Below are positions 26,136 through 35,670 of a DNA stretch of 64,000 nucleotides, piece after piece (within the stretch, counting starts at the first letter, position 1; each line of letters begins with the position of its first letter). The position numbers and the translations under genes were made by a program. The notes beneath the pieces were generated by a model that was not told the DNA's origin, searched no databases, and worked only from the letters and a program-made list of their open reading frames with translations. The DNA is from Bosea sp. 685 (GTDB lineage Bacteria > Pseudomonadota > Alphaproteobacteria > Rhizobiales > Beijerinckiaceae): contig NZ_CP134779.1 in NCBI RefSeq assembly GCF_031884435.1, forward strand, positions 5,022,001 to 5,086,000, given 5' to 3'.

Positions 26136-26150
26136 AAACTGGAGATGAAG

Positions 26151-27605
26151 ATGTTGGACTGGAGCGCGTTGCCTGAACCGGACACGTCCGATTGGCACAA
26201 CATATATGGCGGTCAGAGCTGGAAACATGATGCCAGGGGCGTATTTCTGGATGAGGCAGGAGGTCCTCTTCGGACGCCGAAAACTCCAATCACGTGTCAG
26301 ACGATCTTGGACCTGTACGGCACCGAAATACATGAAGCCTGCGCCACGCACAAACTTCCGCCCGAGCTGATATTGATGACGATTGCGACGGAGGCGGACA
26401 TCTACCGCGCCTCTGGCTTCACCGGGCCTTCGACTTTCCGATGGGAGCCCTCCATCAACGACTACAGTGCGGGGCCCATGCAAACCCTGGGTTCAACAGC
26501 GCGGGCAAGGCTGGAGAGTCCGCTCCTGCCGAAAGAGTGGAAGAACGTTACAATCCCGATCTACCCCGCCCGCCCGACGGCGCCGCCATCCCTTCATCCT
26601 CTGTATGAAGGCAGGCTCAGCATCTGGCTCGGGGCGGCGCAGATCGCGGCCAACGTAAAGGCCCATGGCACCAAGTTTGATCCGATATTGGTCGCGGCCT
26701 GCTACAACAGGGGGCGATTGGCTCAAAGCTCATCGAACCCTTGGCACCTGTCCGTTACGCGGGATCATCTAGATCGAGCCGCGGCCCGGTATGGCGACGC
26801 CTGTGAGGTGATGGCTGCCGCGCGCAAGGCGAATGTCCAAGGCAGTGCCCCCGGGCAAGCCGGAGTCCCTGAGCAAGAGAGCTTGGAGCTATATAGCCTT
26901 ACGCCTGCACAAGCCGAGGAGGAGAAGAAGTTCTATCTGGATAGCGGGGCAGATGTTGATTGGTTCGATCAGGACGATGGCCTTGTCACCCTCGTTATTC
27001 AGTATACGGGACCGCTGCCTGGAAAGGTAAAAGATCTACCCATTAAACTAAATCTTCCGACTAACGATGGATTTGTAATATGTGTTGATCGGCAAAGAGA
27101 GGAAATTCGGCAAGGCAAAACCTTTGCTCGGACAATCGGATATTACCAGGCTTTCTTTGATAAGAAGCCCATACAAGGGCTGTCGGGAGTCGCTGTTGAG
27201 CGGGGAGGTCCCGGTGACAATTCCAAGATGGGCGACACCAAAGACCGCTCCATAGAGGTCGGAATTTATCCGTTATCCACGCATGCCGGCGCGAGTAATA
27301 AGTACAAAACTATCGGGTACGACGCGGAAGGTGGTTTGAAACGCCGCCCATGGCCTGCGATAAGGGTTGATGATACTCAGAAGCGATCAGGAATACTTAT
27401 TCACTGCGCCGCGGGCTATATCATGAGCGTCGGGTGCATAAATCTTTCGGAAAATCTGAAAGATGCGTCGAGCGACATGTCGTTTGAAGAAAGTCGACAG
27501 CGTGTGATTGCACTCATCGATGGAATCAGATCGGCGCTTGGCGATGATTTCCCCAAGCAGAACAACGTAAGAATTCCGAATGCCTTCCTGGAGATCAGAG
27601 AATAG
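26151..27605 (+). CDS. Lytic-transglycosylase-like/L,D-transpeptidase-like fusion
   Basis: About 484 residues. ATG 26151 is preferred over 26145 because GGAG lies six bases before it. The N-terminal half resembles a goose-lysozyme/SLT fold (LPPELILMTIATEADIYR...DYSAGPMQTLGSTAR...FDPILVAACYNRG). The C-terminal half ends with a DUF5675/YkuD-like block (GIYPLSTHAG...SGILIHCAAGYIMSVGCINLSENL), where the His and Cys of H-x-x-x-x-x-x-x-S-x-G-C-I are the transpeptidase pair. It would cut or crosslink peptidoglycan. There is no signal peptide, so export would need the neighbouring membrane proteins or an injection system. A phage- or effector-like origin is possible. Confidence 0.65.
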   Translation: MLDWSALPEPDTSDWHNIYGGQSWKHDARGVFLDEAGGPLRTPKTPITCQTILDLYGTEIHEACATHKLPPELILMTIATEADIYRASGFTGPSTFRWEPSINDYSAGPMQTLGSTARARLESPLLPKEWKNVTIPIYPARPTAPPSLHPLYEGRLSIWLGAAQIAANVKAHGTKFDPILVAACYNRGRLAQSSSNPWHLSVTRDHLDRAAARYGDACEVMAAARKANVQGSAPGQAGVPEQESLELYSLTPAQAEEEKKFYLDSGADVDWFDQDDGLVTLVIQYTGPLPGKVKDLPIKLNLPTNDGFVICVDRQREEIRQGKTFARTIGYYQAFFDKKPIQGLSGVAVERGGPGDNSKMGDTKDRSIEVGIYPLSTHAGASNKYKTIGYDAEGGLKRRPWPAIRVDDTQKRSGILIHCAAGYIMSVGCINLSENLKDASSDMSFEESRQRVIALIDGIRSALGDDFPKQNNVRIPNAFLEIRE

Positions 27606-27891
27606 GCGGCCTCGCTGCCGCTCCTCGCAGGGTGCGGGGTCGCAAGACGACCCCCTAACCGGTGGTTCTGGAACGGATTGCGTCGACCAGAGGCTGACCT
27701 TCCGCCCAGCCGCCGGCTCGACCAGACTGAAATCTTCTGCGCTGCCCGCGACAACCCCGGCGTACGCGTCCGGCGTAGGCCACCTTGCGCGGGGTGATGC
27801 GTTGATCGACTTCGACAGACAGCAAACGGCGAGATTTACTTGGCGCAGACCCCATGATGTAGTCATCACCGCTGATGGGGGAAGCAAATGA
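27580..27891 (+). CDS. Possible small protein bridging two genes
   Basis: The frame overlaps the end of the preceding gene by 26 bp and ends in an ATGA overlap with the next start (27888). The C-terminal 60 residues (LTFRPAAGSTRLKSSALPATTPAYASGVGHLARGDALIDFDRQ) look like real protein, while the first 30 look out of frame. So the true start is uncertain, or a frameshift separates it from an original N-terminus. Confidence 0.35.
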   Translation: MPSWRSENRRPRCRSSQGAGSQDDPLTGGSGTDCVDQRLTFRPAAGSTRLKSSALPATTPAYASGVGHLARGDALIDFDRQQTARFTWRRPHDVVITADGGSK

Positions 27892-28364
27892 TCGAGCAGA
27901 GTGACGAGGCGCTTGTGCGTGAGCTTGGCAAACAGCTCACCATGGTGGTCGCGCCAAAGGAAGCGCCACACTTCGACGAGATTGTCGACGATCACCTGGA
28001 AGAGGCCGACGCGGGCGATAGCGATCACCCGCTCGGTTTTGGCAGCGAGATTATGGAAATCGTCTCCTATGCGCTCTACGACGTCGCCAAGAAGGTTGTC
28101 GCTTATCTGCTTGTTGCCGCGGCCCAGACGGCTAAGGACATCACGAAGGATGTTCTCAAGAAGGAACTCAAACCAAAGCTGGAGCGCTGGATCGCCTCCA
28201 TAATCACCAAGCAACCAGTGAAAATCCCACCCCCAGTTGCGCTCAGCGCCGAGCAAATCACCCATCTTCTTGCCGAGGTTGACCGTAGCCTGACGCAAAA
28301 GCGCATCAAAGCAGCAACACGTTTGCGTGTGAAGGAGTGCTTAATGACCGCACTCCAACCCTAG
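27888..28364 (+). CDS. Unknown 158-residue amphipathic protein
   Basis: ATG 27888 preceded by GGGGGAAG. It has an acidic N-terminus and a central alternation of Val/Ala/Leu with Lys (YDVAKKVVAYLLVAAAQTAKDITKDVLKKELKPKLERWIASIITK), an amphipathic helix that could lie on or insert into a membrane, then a helical C-terminus. It is followed 11 bp later by the M48 membrane protease gene, suggesting one transcript. Not recognised; a pore or membrane-active role is speculative. Confidence 0.6.
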   Translation: MIEQSDEALVRELGKQLTMVVAPKEAPHFDEIVDDHLEEADAGDSDHPLGFGSEIMEIVSYALYDVAKKVVAYLLVAAAQTAKDITKDVLKKELKPKLERWIASIITKQPVKIPPPVALSAEQITHLLAEVDRSLTQKRIKAATRLRVKECLMTALQP

Positions 28365-28375
28365 GGCTGTGGGCG

Positions 28376-30037
28376 ATGAAGCTGCGTAAAACCGTCGATT
28401 TCGGCTCGCTTCACTCAAGCACACGGGAACAGTTTGTAGCGCTCGTCATTTACGGGCTTACGGTCACGCTCTGGGTTGCGTGCGGGTCACGGACATCGAC
28501 ACCCAATATCGTTGCAGCCACGGTTCTGCCGATTTGGCTTTTGCTTTGGATGTCCTATTTTTACAAACAGGCGCTAGCTTACATCATTCTCTTTTTCGGA
28601 GGTTGGATCACTCTTTACAGCATGCAAAACTGGCATGTTCGCCGCTGGCTGGGACCGTCGCAGCCTATCAAGCCAAACAGCCAGCTTGCAAGAATTTGCG
28701 CAGGCGTCGCAGACGAGGCCGCGGTTGGCCCAGTGCGTTTTCGGATAGGCAAACGTTCGTCCCAGACTGGCCTCGCTTATGGTTTTCCAGGCCATCGGGC
28801 TGTTGTATTTGGCGGAGGCTTAAAGCAAGTGGCTCGCATCGAGCCGGAGAAAGCGGAATTTTTAATCGCGCACGAGATATCCCATCTGCGTCACGGGGAC
28901 ATCGATATCGGATATCTTTCATGGTCGCTCTACTGGTCGATCGTTATTACGATGATGGCTGCGACAATCCTGACGTTCGTCAATATCCCACTCATTATTC
29001 GGTCCACTGCCGTCGTCGACGTATTTGAGATTGCAAAAGATACTGTCGGAGCTCTTATCGCTTTATTTGGATTTATCTTTGTCGCCCACCTATATTACAC
29101 AGGTGCACTTCGAAGTCGTGAGCATTATGCCGACGTTGCAGCGCAACAGCTGACAAATGCAAAAGTTCCGCCCGAAGCGATGTTTGAGAATGAGACGGAT
29201 TCGAGCTGGCTGGCGACGCTGATGCGTCATCATCCGAGCCGCGCCCAACGGCGGGCCTATTTGCACAATCCGACCAGGTTGCTCCGCGTCAATGCCAGCG
29301 AAGCGTTCTCAATCGCCTTCATCTGCGGCTTTTTGGTCGATGTCGTCACCGACATCTATACCGATTTCGAGATAGCATACGAAAGATTGGCCAAGCTCAA
29401 TCTTTCCGATCCGCTCGTCTCCTTCGCCTCGTCAACCATAACGGGTTGGGTGAGCGCAGGCGTTATCGTAATCCTGATAGCTTCTCTGATGTCGTCACAG
29501 CATTTGCGGATCGCCACGCGACACGCAATGGGCTTTTCGAGCCGGCGGCAATTTATTGCTGAAGAGGCGCTAGTCCTGGTTGCCGGCGTGGTCGGATTCA
29601 GCGCCGCCTTCTATATCAGCCCAATCGCGCTGTATCAGGCTGTCGACAAAGGTGGTCTTGATTTGAGTGAAATTGGACAACGTGCATTCCTTGTCACAGC
29701 GGGCTCATTTCTCTTCGGCGTTCTCTTCATCGTGGTGGACGCGTTCTATACGTGGGCCATCTGGTTTGTGACTCGCGAAAAATCGAGTTACGCGCTCACG
29801 GCCTTTCAGCGCATCGCCTTGTCCAGTCTGTGGTTTCTGAGCGCCTGCGAATTCGGCGGCACCATCGCCCTGCTTTTTCCTGGCATTTTTCCTTTTCCAT
29901 ACGCGCTATATGGACTCGACCCCAGCCAGACGTGGCTACTCGTTCTGCCAAGCGTCATCCTCGGCGTTCTCACCTTGTTCGGCGTCTTAGCTGTTGTTGT
30001 CAGCGGCACGCGCGGCGCGAGGCTTGCGGTTCCGTAA
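28376..30037 (+). CDS. M48-family membrane metalloprotease
   Basis: 553 residues from ATG 28376. Zinc motif HEISHLRHGD (His about 166 and 170), with the third ligand in REHYADVAA. Nine or more hydrophobic segments are spread on both sides of the protease core, more than HtpX or Ste24 have (about four and seven). The peptidase faces the cytosol or membrane interface and would cleave membrane or misfolded proteins. It ends the plus-strand envelope run starting at 23396. Confidence 0.8.
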   Translation: MKLRKTVDFGSLHSSTREQFVALVIYGLTVTLWVACGSRTSTPNIVAATVLPIWLLLWMSYFYKQALAYIILFFGGWITLYSMQNWHVRRWLGPSQPIKPNSQLARICAGVADEAAVGPVRFRIGKRSSQTGLAYGFPGHRAVVFGGGLKQVARIEPEKAEFLIAHEISHLRHGDIDIGYLSWSLYWSIVITMMAATILTFVNIPLIIRSTAVVDVFEIAKDTVGALIALFGFIFVAHLYYTGALRSREHYADVAAQQLTNAKVPPEAMFENETDSSWLATLMRHHPSRAQRRAYLHNPTRLLRVNASEAFSIAFICGFLVDVVTDIYTDFEIAYERLAKLNLSDPLVSFASSTITGWVSAGVIVILIASLMSSQHLRIATRHAMGFSSRRQFIAEEALVLVAGVVGFSAAFYISPIALYQAVDKGGLDLSEIGQRAFLVTAGSFLFGVLFIVVDAFYTWAIWFVTREKSSYALTAFQRIALSSLWFLSACEFGGTIALLFPGIFPFPYALYGLDPSQTWLLVLPSVILGVLTLFGVLAVVVSGTRGARLAVP

Positions 30038-30199
30038 CCGACAGCGTGAAGGTTTTTTCCGCTGCGTTGCGGCATCGGAAACCCGTCATTTAAGCATTTT
30101 CGGTGCCCAACGCGGGCGATACACCATTTGTTGGCGAGGCCTTCATCGTCGCCACGTTAAAAGATCAGTAAGCCTCCGGTGAGGGCCACATCACTGCCC

Positions 30200-30396
30200 G
30201 GATGAGCGGCAGGCGTACGCCCTCGTCGAGATGGTGGCGGGCCGAGCGCGGCGAATTCAGCCGGTAGAGGCAGATGCGCTGGTCGCCGTCGCGAATGTAG
30301 AAGGAGGCGGTCTCCTGCGTCGCCTCGACGAGGGCGCGCAGCGTCGGGCGGACATATTCGCCGAGATCGAAGCTGCGGCGGTAGAGCGAGCCTAAG
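30200..30396 (-). pseudogene. IclR-family regulator fragment
   Basis: The minus strand reads SLGSLYRRSFDLGEYVRPTLRALVEATQETASFYIRDGDQRICLYRLNSPRSARHHLDEGVRLPL, the front half of an IclR effector-binding domain. It has no HTH and no C-terminal half; homology stops abruptly after VRLPL. It abuts the stop codon of the 226-residue gene, so it marks a recombination junction at the edge of that operon. Confidence 0.7.
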
Positions 30397-31077
30397 CTAC
30401 CCTCTAGGCTCGGCGGCGAGCACTACAGTCGGCTTGATGTTGAAGTGCCGCACATACGCGTCGCCGAGCGCTCGATTGCTCGCGGATCCAGAATCTCGAA
30501 TTAGCCCGCTCAGGAAGGACTTGGCGTCCTTCTGGCCCTTGAGGGCTTTCACCGCGCATATTGTCAGCTCGACGATGTCTGAAGCGAGCAGCGGCACCGT
30601 CGGAAAATGTTCGGAAACGAGAGCCGCCTTGGGCACCGGATCGCGATCGCCGAAATTACGGCATGGTTGGCAATGGAAAAAATTGTGATCCTCTCCCACC
30701 TCCGGCGCATCGAACCTGAACGCAACGAAACTTCGGTCCTCTTCCACCTTCGACCAGTGGCCGAGGAATAGCCTGAACTCGTACGGCGTCTGCTCGAAGT
30801 CCCACCTGAGCCAGATGCCGGTTATCGGATCACGCGTATGCTTGGGCGAACCGACGTATAGGAACTTTCTATCCGGCAGCTTGCCCGACGCCTTCCGCTT
30901 GATCTTGATCAGGTCGTGATCCTCCACAACAGCGAAACCCGCCGCGGCCCGGTTCTGGAGCAACTCCCTGTCGGCCCGGAGCTCGTTGCGGTAGGCCTCG
31001 CGCGCCTCGGTGAAGAGGCCCGTCAGGATCAGATGCACGGCCTCAAAGTGCAGCTTCTGCTCGTCGGTCATGGGCAT
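30397..31077 (-). CDS. Unknown 226-residue protein, last gene of the GHKL operon
   Basis: Start ATG 31077, with a second in-frame ATG two codons on; the frame is open far upstream but that part lies opposite or inside the preceding gene. It is soluble, with a helical N-terminus (DEQKLHFEAVHLILTGLFTEAREAYRNEL). The middle contains NFFHCQPCRNFGDRDPVP, where C-x-x-C plus nearby His may bind zinc. The C-terminus may be altered at the IclR junction (AAEPRG). It starts 5 bp after the receiver-like gene, so it belongs to the same operon. Family not recognised. Confidence 0.65.
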   Translation of the reverse strand: MPMTDEQKLHFEAVHLILTGLFTEAREAYRNELRADRELLQNRAAAGFAVVEDHDLIKIKRKASGKLPDRKFLYVGSPKHTRDPITGIWLRWDFEQTPYEFRLFLGHWSKVEEDRSFVAFRFDAPEVGEDHNFFHCQPCRNFGDRDPVPKAALVSEHFPTVPLLASDIVELTICAVKALKGQKDAKSFLSGLIRDSGSASNRALGDAYVRHFNIKPTVVLAAEPRG

Positions 31078-31082
31078 TGGCG

Positions 31083-32282
31083 TCAGCCGAACTGGAGGCG
31101 CCGCTTCGGGCCGTACGACACGACATTTTCCAGGTTCTCGATCGCGCGGCGATCGCCGAAATTGTGGAAATCGGCCCGGAAGCGAACGAGGCGGTCGGCG
31201 GCGACGAACCTGGATGTGTCCTCCGCGAGATAGAAGCGCTCGGCTCCCTTCTCGATGAATTCGTCCTGAAGGGTGTCGAACGCCTCGTCGCCGATCATGC
31301 GATGCCAGTCGAAGACGTCTCGACCGATGACTGCGCTCGCGACAGCGTTGTGATACCTTTCGAGAAGGTTCCATCGCAGCAGGCGCCGGGGCTCGGCCGC
31401 GGCGGCTATCCAGTGCGCGGCGTCGCCCATCGCCCCCTCGTTGGCGATCAGGAATGGCATCCGGTCGATCAGATGAGCCGCGTCTATGAGTACGTTCATC
31501 GGACGCAGCACCGCGCGCTCCATCCACTTGACGAGCCGAAACGCCGCGAACCGGAACAGATAGTGCGGAGAGTGACGTTCGAGATTGCCCAAGGCCTTTT
31601 CGTCGAACTTTTCTTTCAGGAAGTCCTTTACGGTCAGAGCCGTGAGATCCTCGACCGTTTCCGCGTTCTGACTGAGAAAGCCGAACGCCGTGTCGGATAT
31701 CTCTCCCAGCGCGTCGGCCGAAAGACCGAGAAGCGGCATAATCGGCGCTGCCAGCGTTCCGTTGTCGAAAGCGCCGGTGAGCTTTCGCGCCGACGCCAGC
31801 AATGTCGGCACCGGTGTCCAAGTCGTCGGATCGAACCTTCCCTCTTGGGGTTTCAGCTCTTCCCAAAGTGCTTTTTCACCGACGAGGTGGGCCGAGATGT
31901 TGAGATCAGCGTGGCTATCAAGATGCCCTCGCATCCCTAAATCGAAATCGGCCACCTTGAACTGGTTCATGACCACGACGACCCCGCAGTCCGAGTAGCC
32001 ACGGGCTAACCTGGCGACGCCCTCGCCGGTCGTGCGACTGCCGTCGTTGTCCAAGTGCAACAGGTCGAAGTCGATGACCAGCACGTCGACTTCATCGAAC
32101 TCGGTCCGCCCTGCGGGCGGATCCAAATCGAGTTCCGCCGCAGTCTTCCGCTTGAGCAACTTCGACACCTCCGCGATCGCGTTGTCCATGCGCTTCACGT
32201 CGGCGTCGGGAACGACGGCGCAGATCTTCTCGACGCAGATCGCCGACAGGTCCTCGGAGTCGTCGCAAACCCTGATCTTCAT
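31083..32282 (-). CDS. Receiver-like response protein with large unknown C-terminal domain
   Basis: 399 residues. The first 110 resemble a CheY-type receiver: KIRVCDDSE (acidic pair D7/D8), DVLVIDFDLL (phospho-acceptor candidate D71) and a VVVVMNQF strand where a Ser/Thr would normally sit. The loop between them is longer than usual. The C-terminal 280 residues are helical, with no HTH or output domain known to me. It starts one base after the stop of the GHKL ATPase, which carries a histidine-kinase-type ATPase domain, so a two-component-like relay is a reasonable inference. The non-canonical switch residues make phosphorylation uncertain. Confidence 0.68.
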   Translation of the reverse strand: MKIRVCDDSEDLSAICVEKICAVVPDADVKRMDNAIAEVSKLLKRKTAAELDLDPPAGRTEFDEVDVLVIDFDLLHLDNDGSRTTGEGVARLARGYSDCGVVVVMNQFKVADFDLGMRGHLDSHADLNISAHLVGEKALWEELKPQEGRFDPTTWTPVPTLLASARKLTGAFDNGTLAAPIMPLLGLSADALGEISDTAFGFLSQNAETVEDLTALTVKDFLKEKFDEKALGNLERHSPHYLFRFAAFRLVKWMERAVLRPMNVLIDAAHLIDRMPFLIANEGAMGDAAHWIAAAAEPRRLLRWNLLERYHNAVASAVIGRDVFDWHRMIGDEAFDTLQDEFIEKGAERFYLAEDTSRFVAADRLVRFRADFHNFGDRRAIENLENVVSYGPKRRLQFG

Positions 32283-32283
32283 C

Positions 32284-34526
32284 CTATTGCTCCGCTCGCC
32301 AACTCAACTCGAAGGTCGTGCTCCACTCCCTCCCCTCCGGCGGCACGAAGGCGACTTCGCAATTCCGGTTCGACGCGATCATCTCGACGATCGTCAGACC
32401 GAGGCCGGTCCCGCCCATGCCGAGTTCGCGGCGCTCGTCCGAGATCGATGATCGGCGAACGAAGGGCTTGAACATCTCGTCGGCGCCCTCGCCGATACCT
32501 ACGCCGTTGTCGGATACGCGGACGAAGCCATGTCGATTTCGAATGCCGGAGGAAATCCGTATCCGAGGCGCTTCCTCGTCTAGTGTCGCGTTGGCCGCGT
32601 TCAGCAGCACGTTTTGGAAGATCGCATTCCACTCGGCGAAGGCTGCCGGGGGGAACTGCAAGCCCCGCTGCATGGCGAACTCGACGACGACCTTGCCCAA
32701 CAGCGGCTTCAGGTTGGAGACCGCGGAGCGTGCCACGGCCTCGCATTCCATCGGCTCGATGCTGTCTCGGTCGTCCGCCTCCATTAGCGGCAGGAACAGA
32801 TTCCTCGTCGCCTCGAAGCGGTTCAACCAAGCCACCAGGGCGTCCGACGTCTCCTTCAGTTCCGGGATGGAGTGTGCCTTCGCGATCGCAGCCAACTTAT
32901 GGAGTTTCGCTCGCGCATCACGGACGTCCTTGCGCGTCTCGTGCTCAATGGCCAACGCCGCCATGCCGGCGGACGCGAGGGGGCCGAGGAACGCGCGCGA
33001 CGCCTCGTCGCTTTCCCGAACCCGTTCAAGGCTATCCTCGACGTCGTCGAGTTCGGAGCCAATGACCTCGATCGTCTCGTCTTCAGGGTGCGCCGCGATC
33101 GCGTCATCGACCAGACGGCGCAAACGGCGCAGCTTGGATTCCGGGCGCTCCGACGGCCGGACGACGTCGATCGCCTCTGCCGTGAGCCGCCGCTTCAAGG
33201 CGGCGTAGTAATCCAAGGATTGGCGGACGCTCCGTTGAAGCGTCTCGAACGCGTTGTTGGCGACGAGCCGATCCCGCGAGACCTGGATCTTCAGGTAATC
33301 GCCCGAACTCTTGCGATCGCCGGCCGCGAGGCGTCCCTCGCGTGACGTGTTCACGTTGACGACGCCGAAGATCCGCCCTTGGGTCGGCAGATCGTTTAAA
33401 GCTCGCGTGACGTGGAGATGATCGGGAAGGAGCTTCGACCGATTCTTGCGATGCGAGTGATCGTACTCAAGACCCAGCCAGTCGTTCTCTGCGCCGTAAT
33501 AGGGAAGACGGAAGCCCTTGTCGTAGACCGTGACGCCGCCGTACTTCTCGAAATACTGACGCATGTCCTGCACGGAGACGCCTCCGGCCTGTCTCCCCGC
33601 CAGATTGAACACGCGGATTTCCCAATTGGCCTCTCGGAGCTCGCCGGTGACGGGAAAGATCTCGGAGTACGTCTCGTCGCCGCCAAACTCAACCGTGACG
33701 TGCGACGATACAGAAGCGCCGTCTCGCTCGATACGGCCGCGGATCACCGCCTGGTAGTTGTCCAACGCCTGCGTGAGTTGCTGCTCGAACGCCTCGTCGA
33801 TGCCGGGCAGGTCGGTCTTGAACTGAACGTGGAAATCGTTCGCGTCGCCCCTACGGCGCCGATTGACGCCAAACAGGTAGAACGGTGAATTCAACATCCA
33901 GATCTGGCGCCCGAGTTCCTTGATCTCGTCTTCGTCCCAAACCTGTTTGAGGTCTTCAAGGATGACGATCGTCCCGTGCTTCGATACCCTCGGATAGATC
34001 AATCGATCGGACGGCTCGACCCGGTAGTCCGCCGTCGCTTCGGTCAGGCTGCCCTGCTCGATCGCGCTTTCCCAATTGACGAAGGCGTGCAGACGATCGT
34101 CAGAGCCGTCGGCCGTTGTGACCAACTGCATCTTCTCGGCGAGGAACTGTGCCGCCAGACGGCCGACTCCTTCGAGCCCGTGACGCGGCGGCCCAGCTTG
34201 CGGCTCCGCTCCGCGCCTTGCTTGTGCCGCGTGCCGACGGTCATCCAGTAGCCGAGGAACTCGTTCCGGCTCATGCCATGGCCGTCGTCGGAAACGACGA
34301 TCCGGTCATCCGTGATCTCGATGACGCACCGGGTCGCGTCGGCGTCGTAGGAGTTCTTGATCAGCTCCGCCAGCGCGATGTACGGCTTGCCGACGAGCCG
34401 CTCCCCGAGCTCGCGCAGAAGGGCGGAATCCGCCTTGAACTTGGCGATCTCGTTCTCAGCCGCACTCAGCTCTTCGTCGAACTCGCCGATGGCGGCCTGC
34501 GGCTCTTCGGTCGTCGTCAAGCTCAT
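32284..34526 (-). pseudogene. Double-GHKL ATPase gene, frameshifted at a C tract
   Basis: Start ATG 34526. Residues 1-115 hold an Hsp90/MutL/MORC-type ATP-binding half: ALAELIKNSYDADAT (N-box, Asn about 58) and VSDDGHGMSRNEF. After RRVTG the frame is lost. The -1 frame continues perfectly with GLEGVGRLAAQFLAEKMQ, the expected lid motif, and stays open for 615 codons from 34131. One missing G (3 instead of 4 in ACGGGCTC; CCC at 34177-34179 on the plus strand) explains it. The C-terminal quarter is a second, histidine-kinase-like GHKL domain: NAANATLD, VRVSDNGVGIGEG, GMGGTGLGLTIVEMI. About 747 residues when repaired. It sits 28 bp after a C5 methyltransferase gene. The break may be mutation, phase variation, programmed slippage or a sequencing error. 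Confidence 0.75.
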
Positions 34527-34554
34527 TTCGCGGACCTGAGCCTTTTCACCGCCC

Positions 34555-35670
34555 TCATGCCGAGAACTCGTCGAGGTGAGAACGAACCCGCCGGGCGATC
34601 GCCCGTGCCAGCTCGACGGGCACGGCATTACCGATGAGCCGTCCCACCGTCTTGATCTCGATGGAGGCGCCTTCCGGCGCGAATGCATAGTCGGCCGGGA
34701 ACGTTTGAATCAGCGCTCCCTCGCGCAAGGATATCGCGCGATCCTGTTCGGGATGCCCGAACCTGCCATTCCCGAAGCCATAGAATTGCGTCGTCATCGT
34801 CGGCGCGGGCTCGTCCCATTTCATTCGTCCATAGACGGAGGAATATCCTCGCCCGGTCGGTTGTTTATGGCAATCGGTGACAAGGTCATCGGCCCAGTCG
34901 CGCCAGCTTCCGCCGGGCCTGGACGCGCGCATCCGGCTCTCGTTCACCGACGACAGCGCGCTGCTGCGGTGGAGTGGATCGTCGCAATCCTGGGCACCGG
35001 CGGAAAGCGGCGGAAGGCCTTCGATGGCCGCCCTTACGGTGGGATGGCGATCCTTCGAATGGGTTTTCGCCGGCAATCCGGGCGGGCCCAGCCGGGAGGC
35101 TAGGAGAACCAACCGGCTGCGGGACTGCGGCACTCCGTAATCGGGGCAGTACGCCACGGTCCAGTCGACGAAGTAATCGGCGTTCCGGAGGGCCCTGACA
35201 AAGGTGTTGAAAACAGTGGACTCCCGGAATTTCAGCAGGCGCGGCACGTTCTCCATCGAAACGACCTCGGGAAGCAGTCGCAGCACGAGGCGGGTAAAGT
35301 GCTCAAGGAGCTGCCATCTTTCGTCCTCGCGACCCTGTGAGTAACGGGAGAAGGGTTGGCACGGTGCGCATCCGAGAATCACGCGGGGCGTTCCGGGCAC
35401 GAATAGGCGATCGAGCTTCTCGGCATCGAGTTCGGCGACGTCCGCAGCCAGGAATGGTGCTGCGTTGTTTCGCTCGTACGGGAAGCGGCATTTTTCGTCC
35501 ACGTCGACGCCGGCCCCAATTGCGAAGCCTTCGAGCTTGAAGCCATGGGACAATGCCCCGGCCCCGCAAAACACGTCGACTACGGATCCGGCCGGCTTGA
35601 TCGCCTGCGCGACGGCCCGCGGCGTGCGTTCGCGCAGCGCATCGATTCCGAACAGATCACTCACACGCAA
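34555..35670 (-). CDS. C5-cytosine DNA methyltransferase (first copy)
   Basis: 371 residues, TTG or nearby GTG start at 35670/35664. Motif I VDVFCGAGALSHGF, motif IV GCAPCQPFSRYSQG with the catalytic Cys, motif VI SMENVPRL, motif VIII QSRSRLVLLAS, and motif X GRLIGNAVP. It transfers a methyl group from SAM to C5 of cytosine. The target-recognition region (about 230-300) shares with the second copy at 48261 the stretch around RPGGSWRDW, the YGRM-x-WDEPAPT block and YGFGxGRFGHP-x-QDRAISLREGA, so the two enzymes may see related sites. It opens the operon with the double-GHKL ATPase and receiver-like protein. Confidence 0.92.
   Translation of the reverse strand: MRVSDLFGIDALRERTPRAVAQAIKPAGSVVDVFCGAGALSHGFKLEGFAIGAGVDVDEKCRFPYERNNAAPFLAADVAELDAEKLDRLFVPGTPRVILGCAPCQPFSRYSQGREDERWQLLEHFTRLVLRLLPEVVSMENVPRLLKFRESTVFNTFVRALRNADYFVDWTVAYCPDYGVPQSRSRLVLLASRLGPPGLPAKTHSKDRHPTVRAAIEGLPPLSAGAQDCDDPLHRSSALSSVNESRMRASRPGGSWRDWADDLVTDCHKQPTGRGYSSVYGRMKWDEPAPTMTTQFYGFGNGRFGHPEQDRAISLREGALIQTFPADYAFAPEGASIEIKTVGRLIGNAVPVELARAIARRVRSHLDEFSA

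Noticed and set aside
30397..31866. 489-codon minus-strand frame taken as one gene
   Set aside because: Only the last 226 codons look like protein; the first part overlaps the receiver-like gene in another frame and is Arg-rich.
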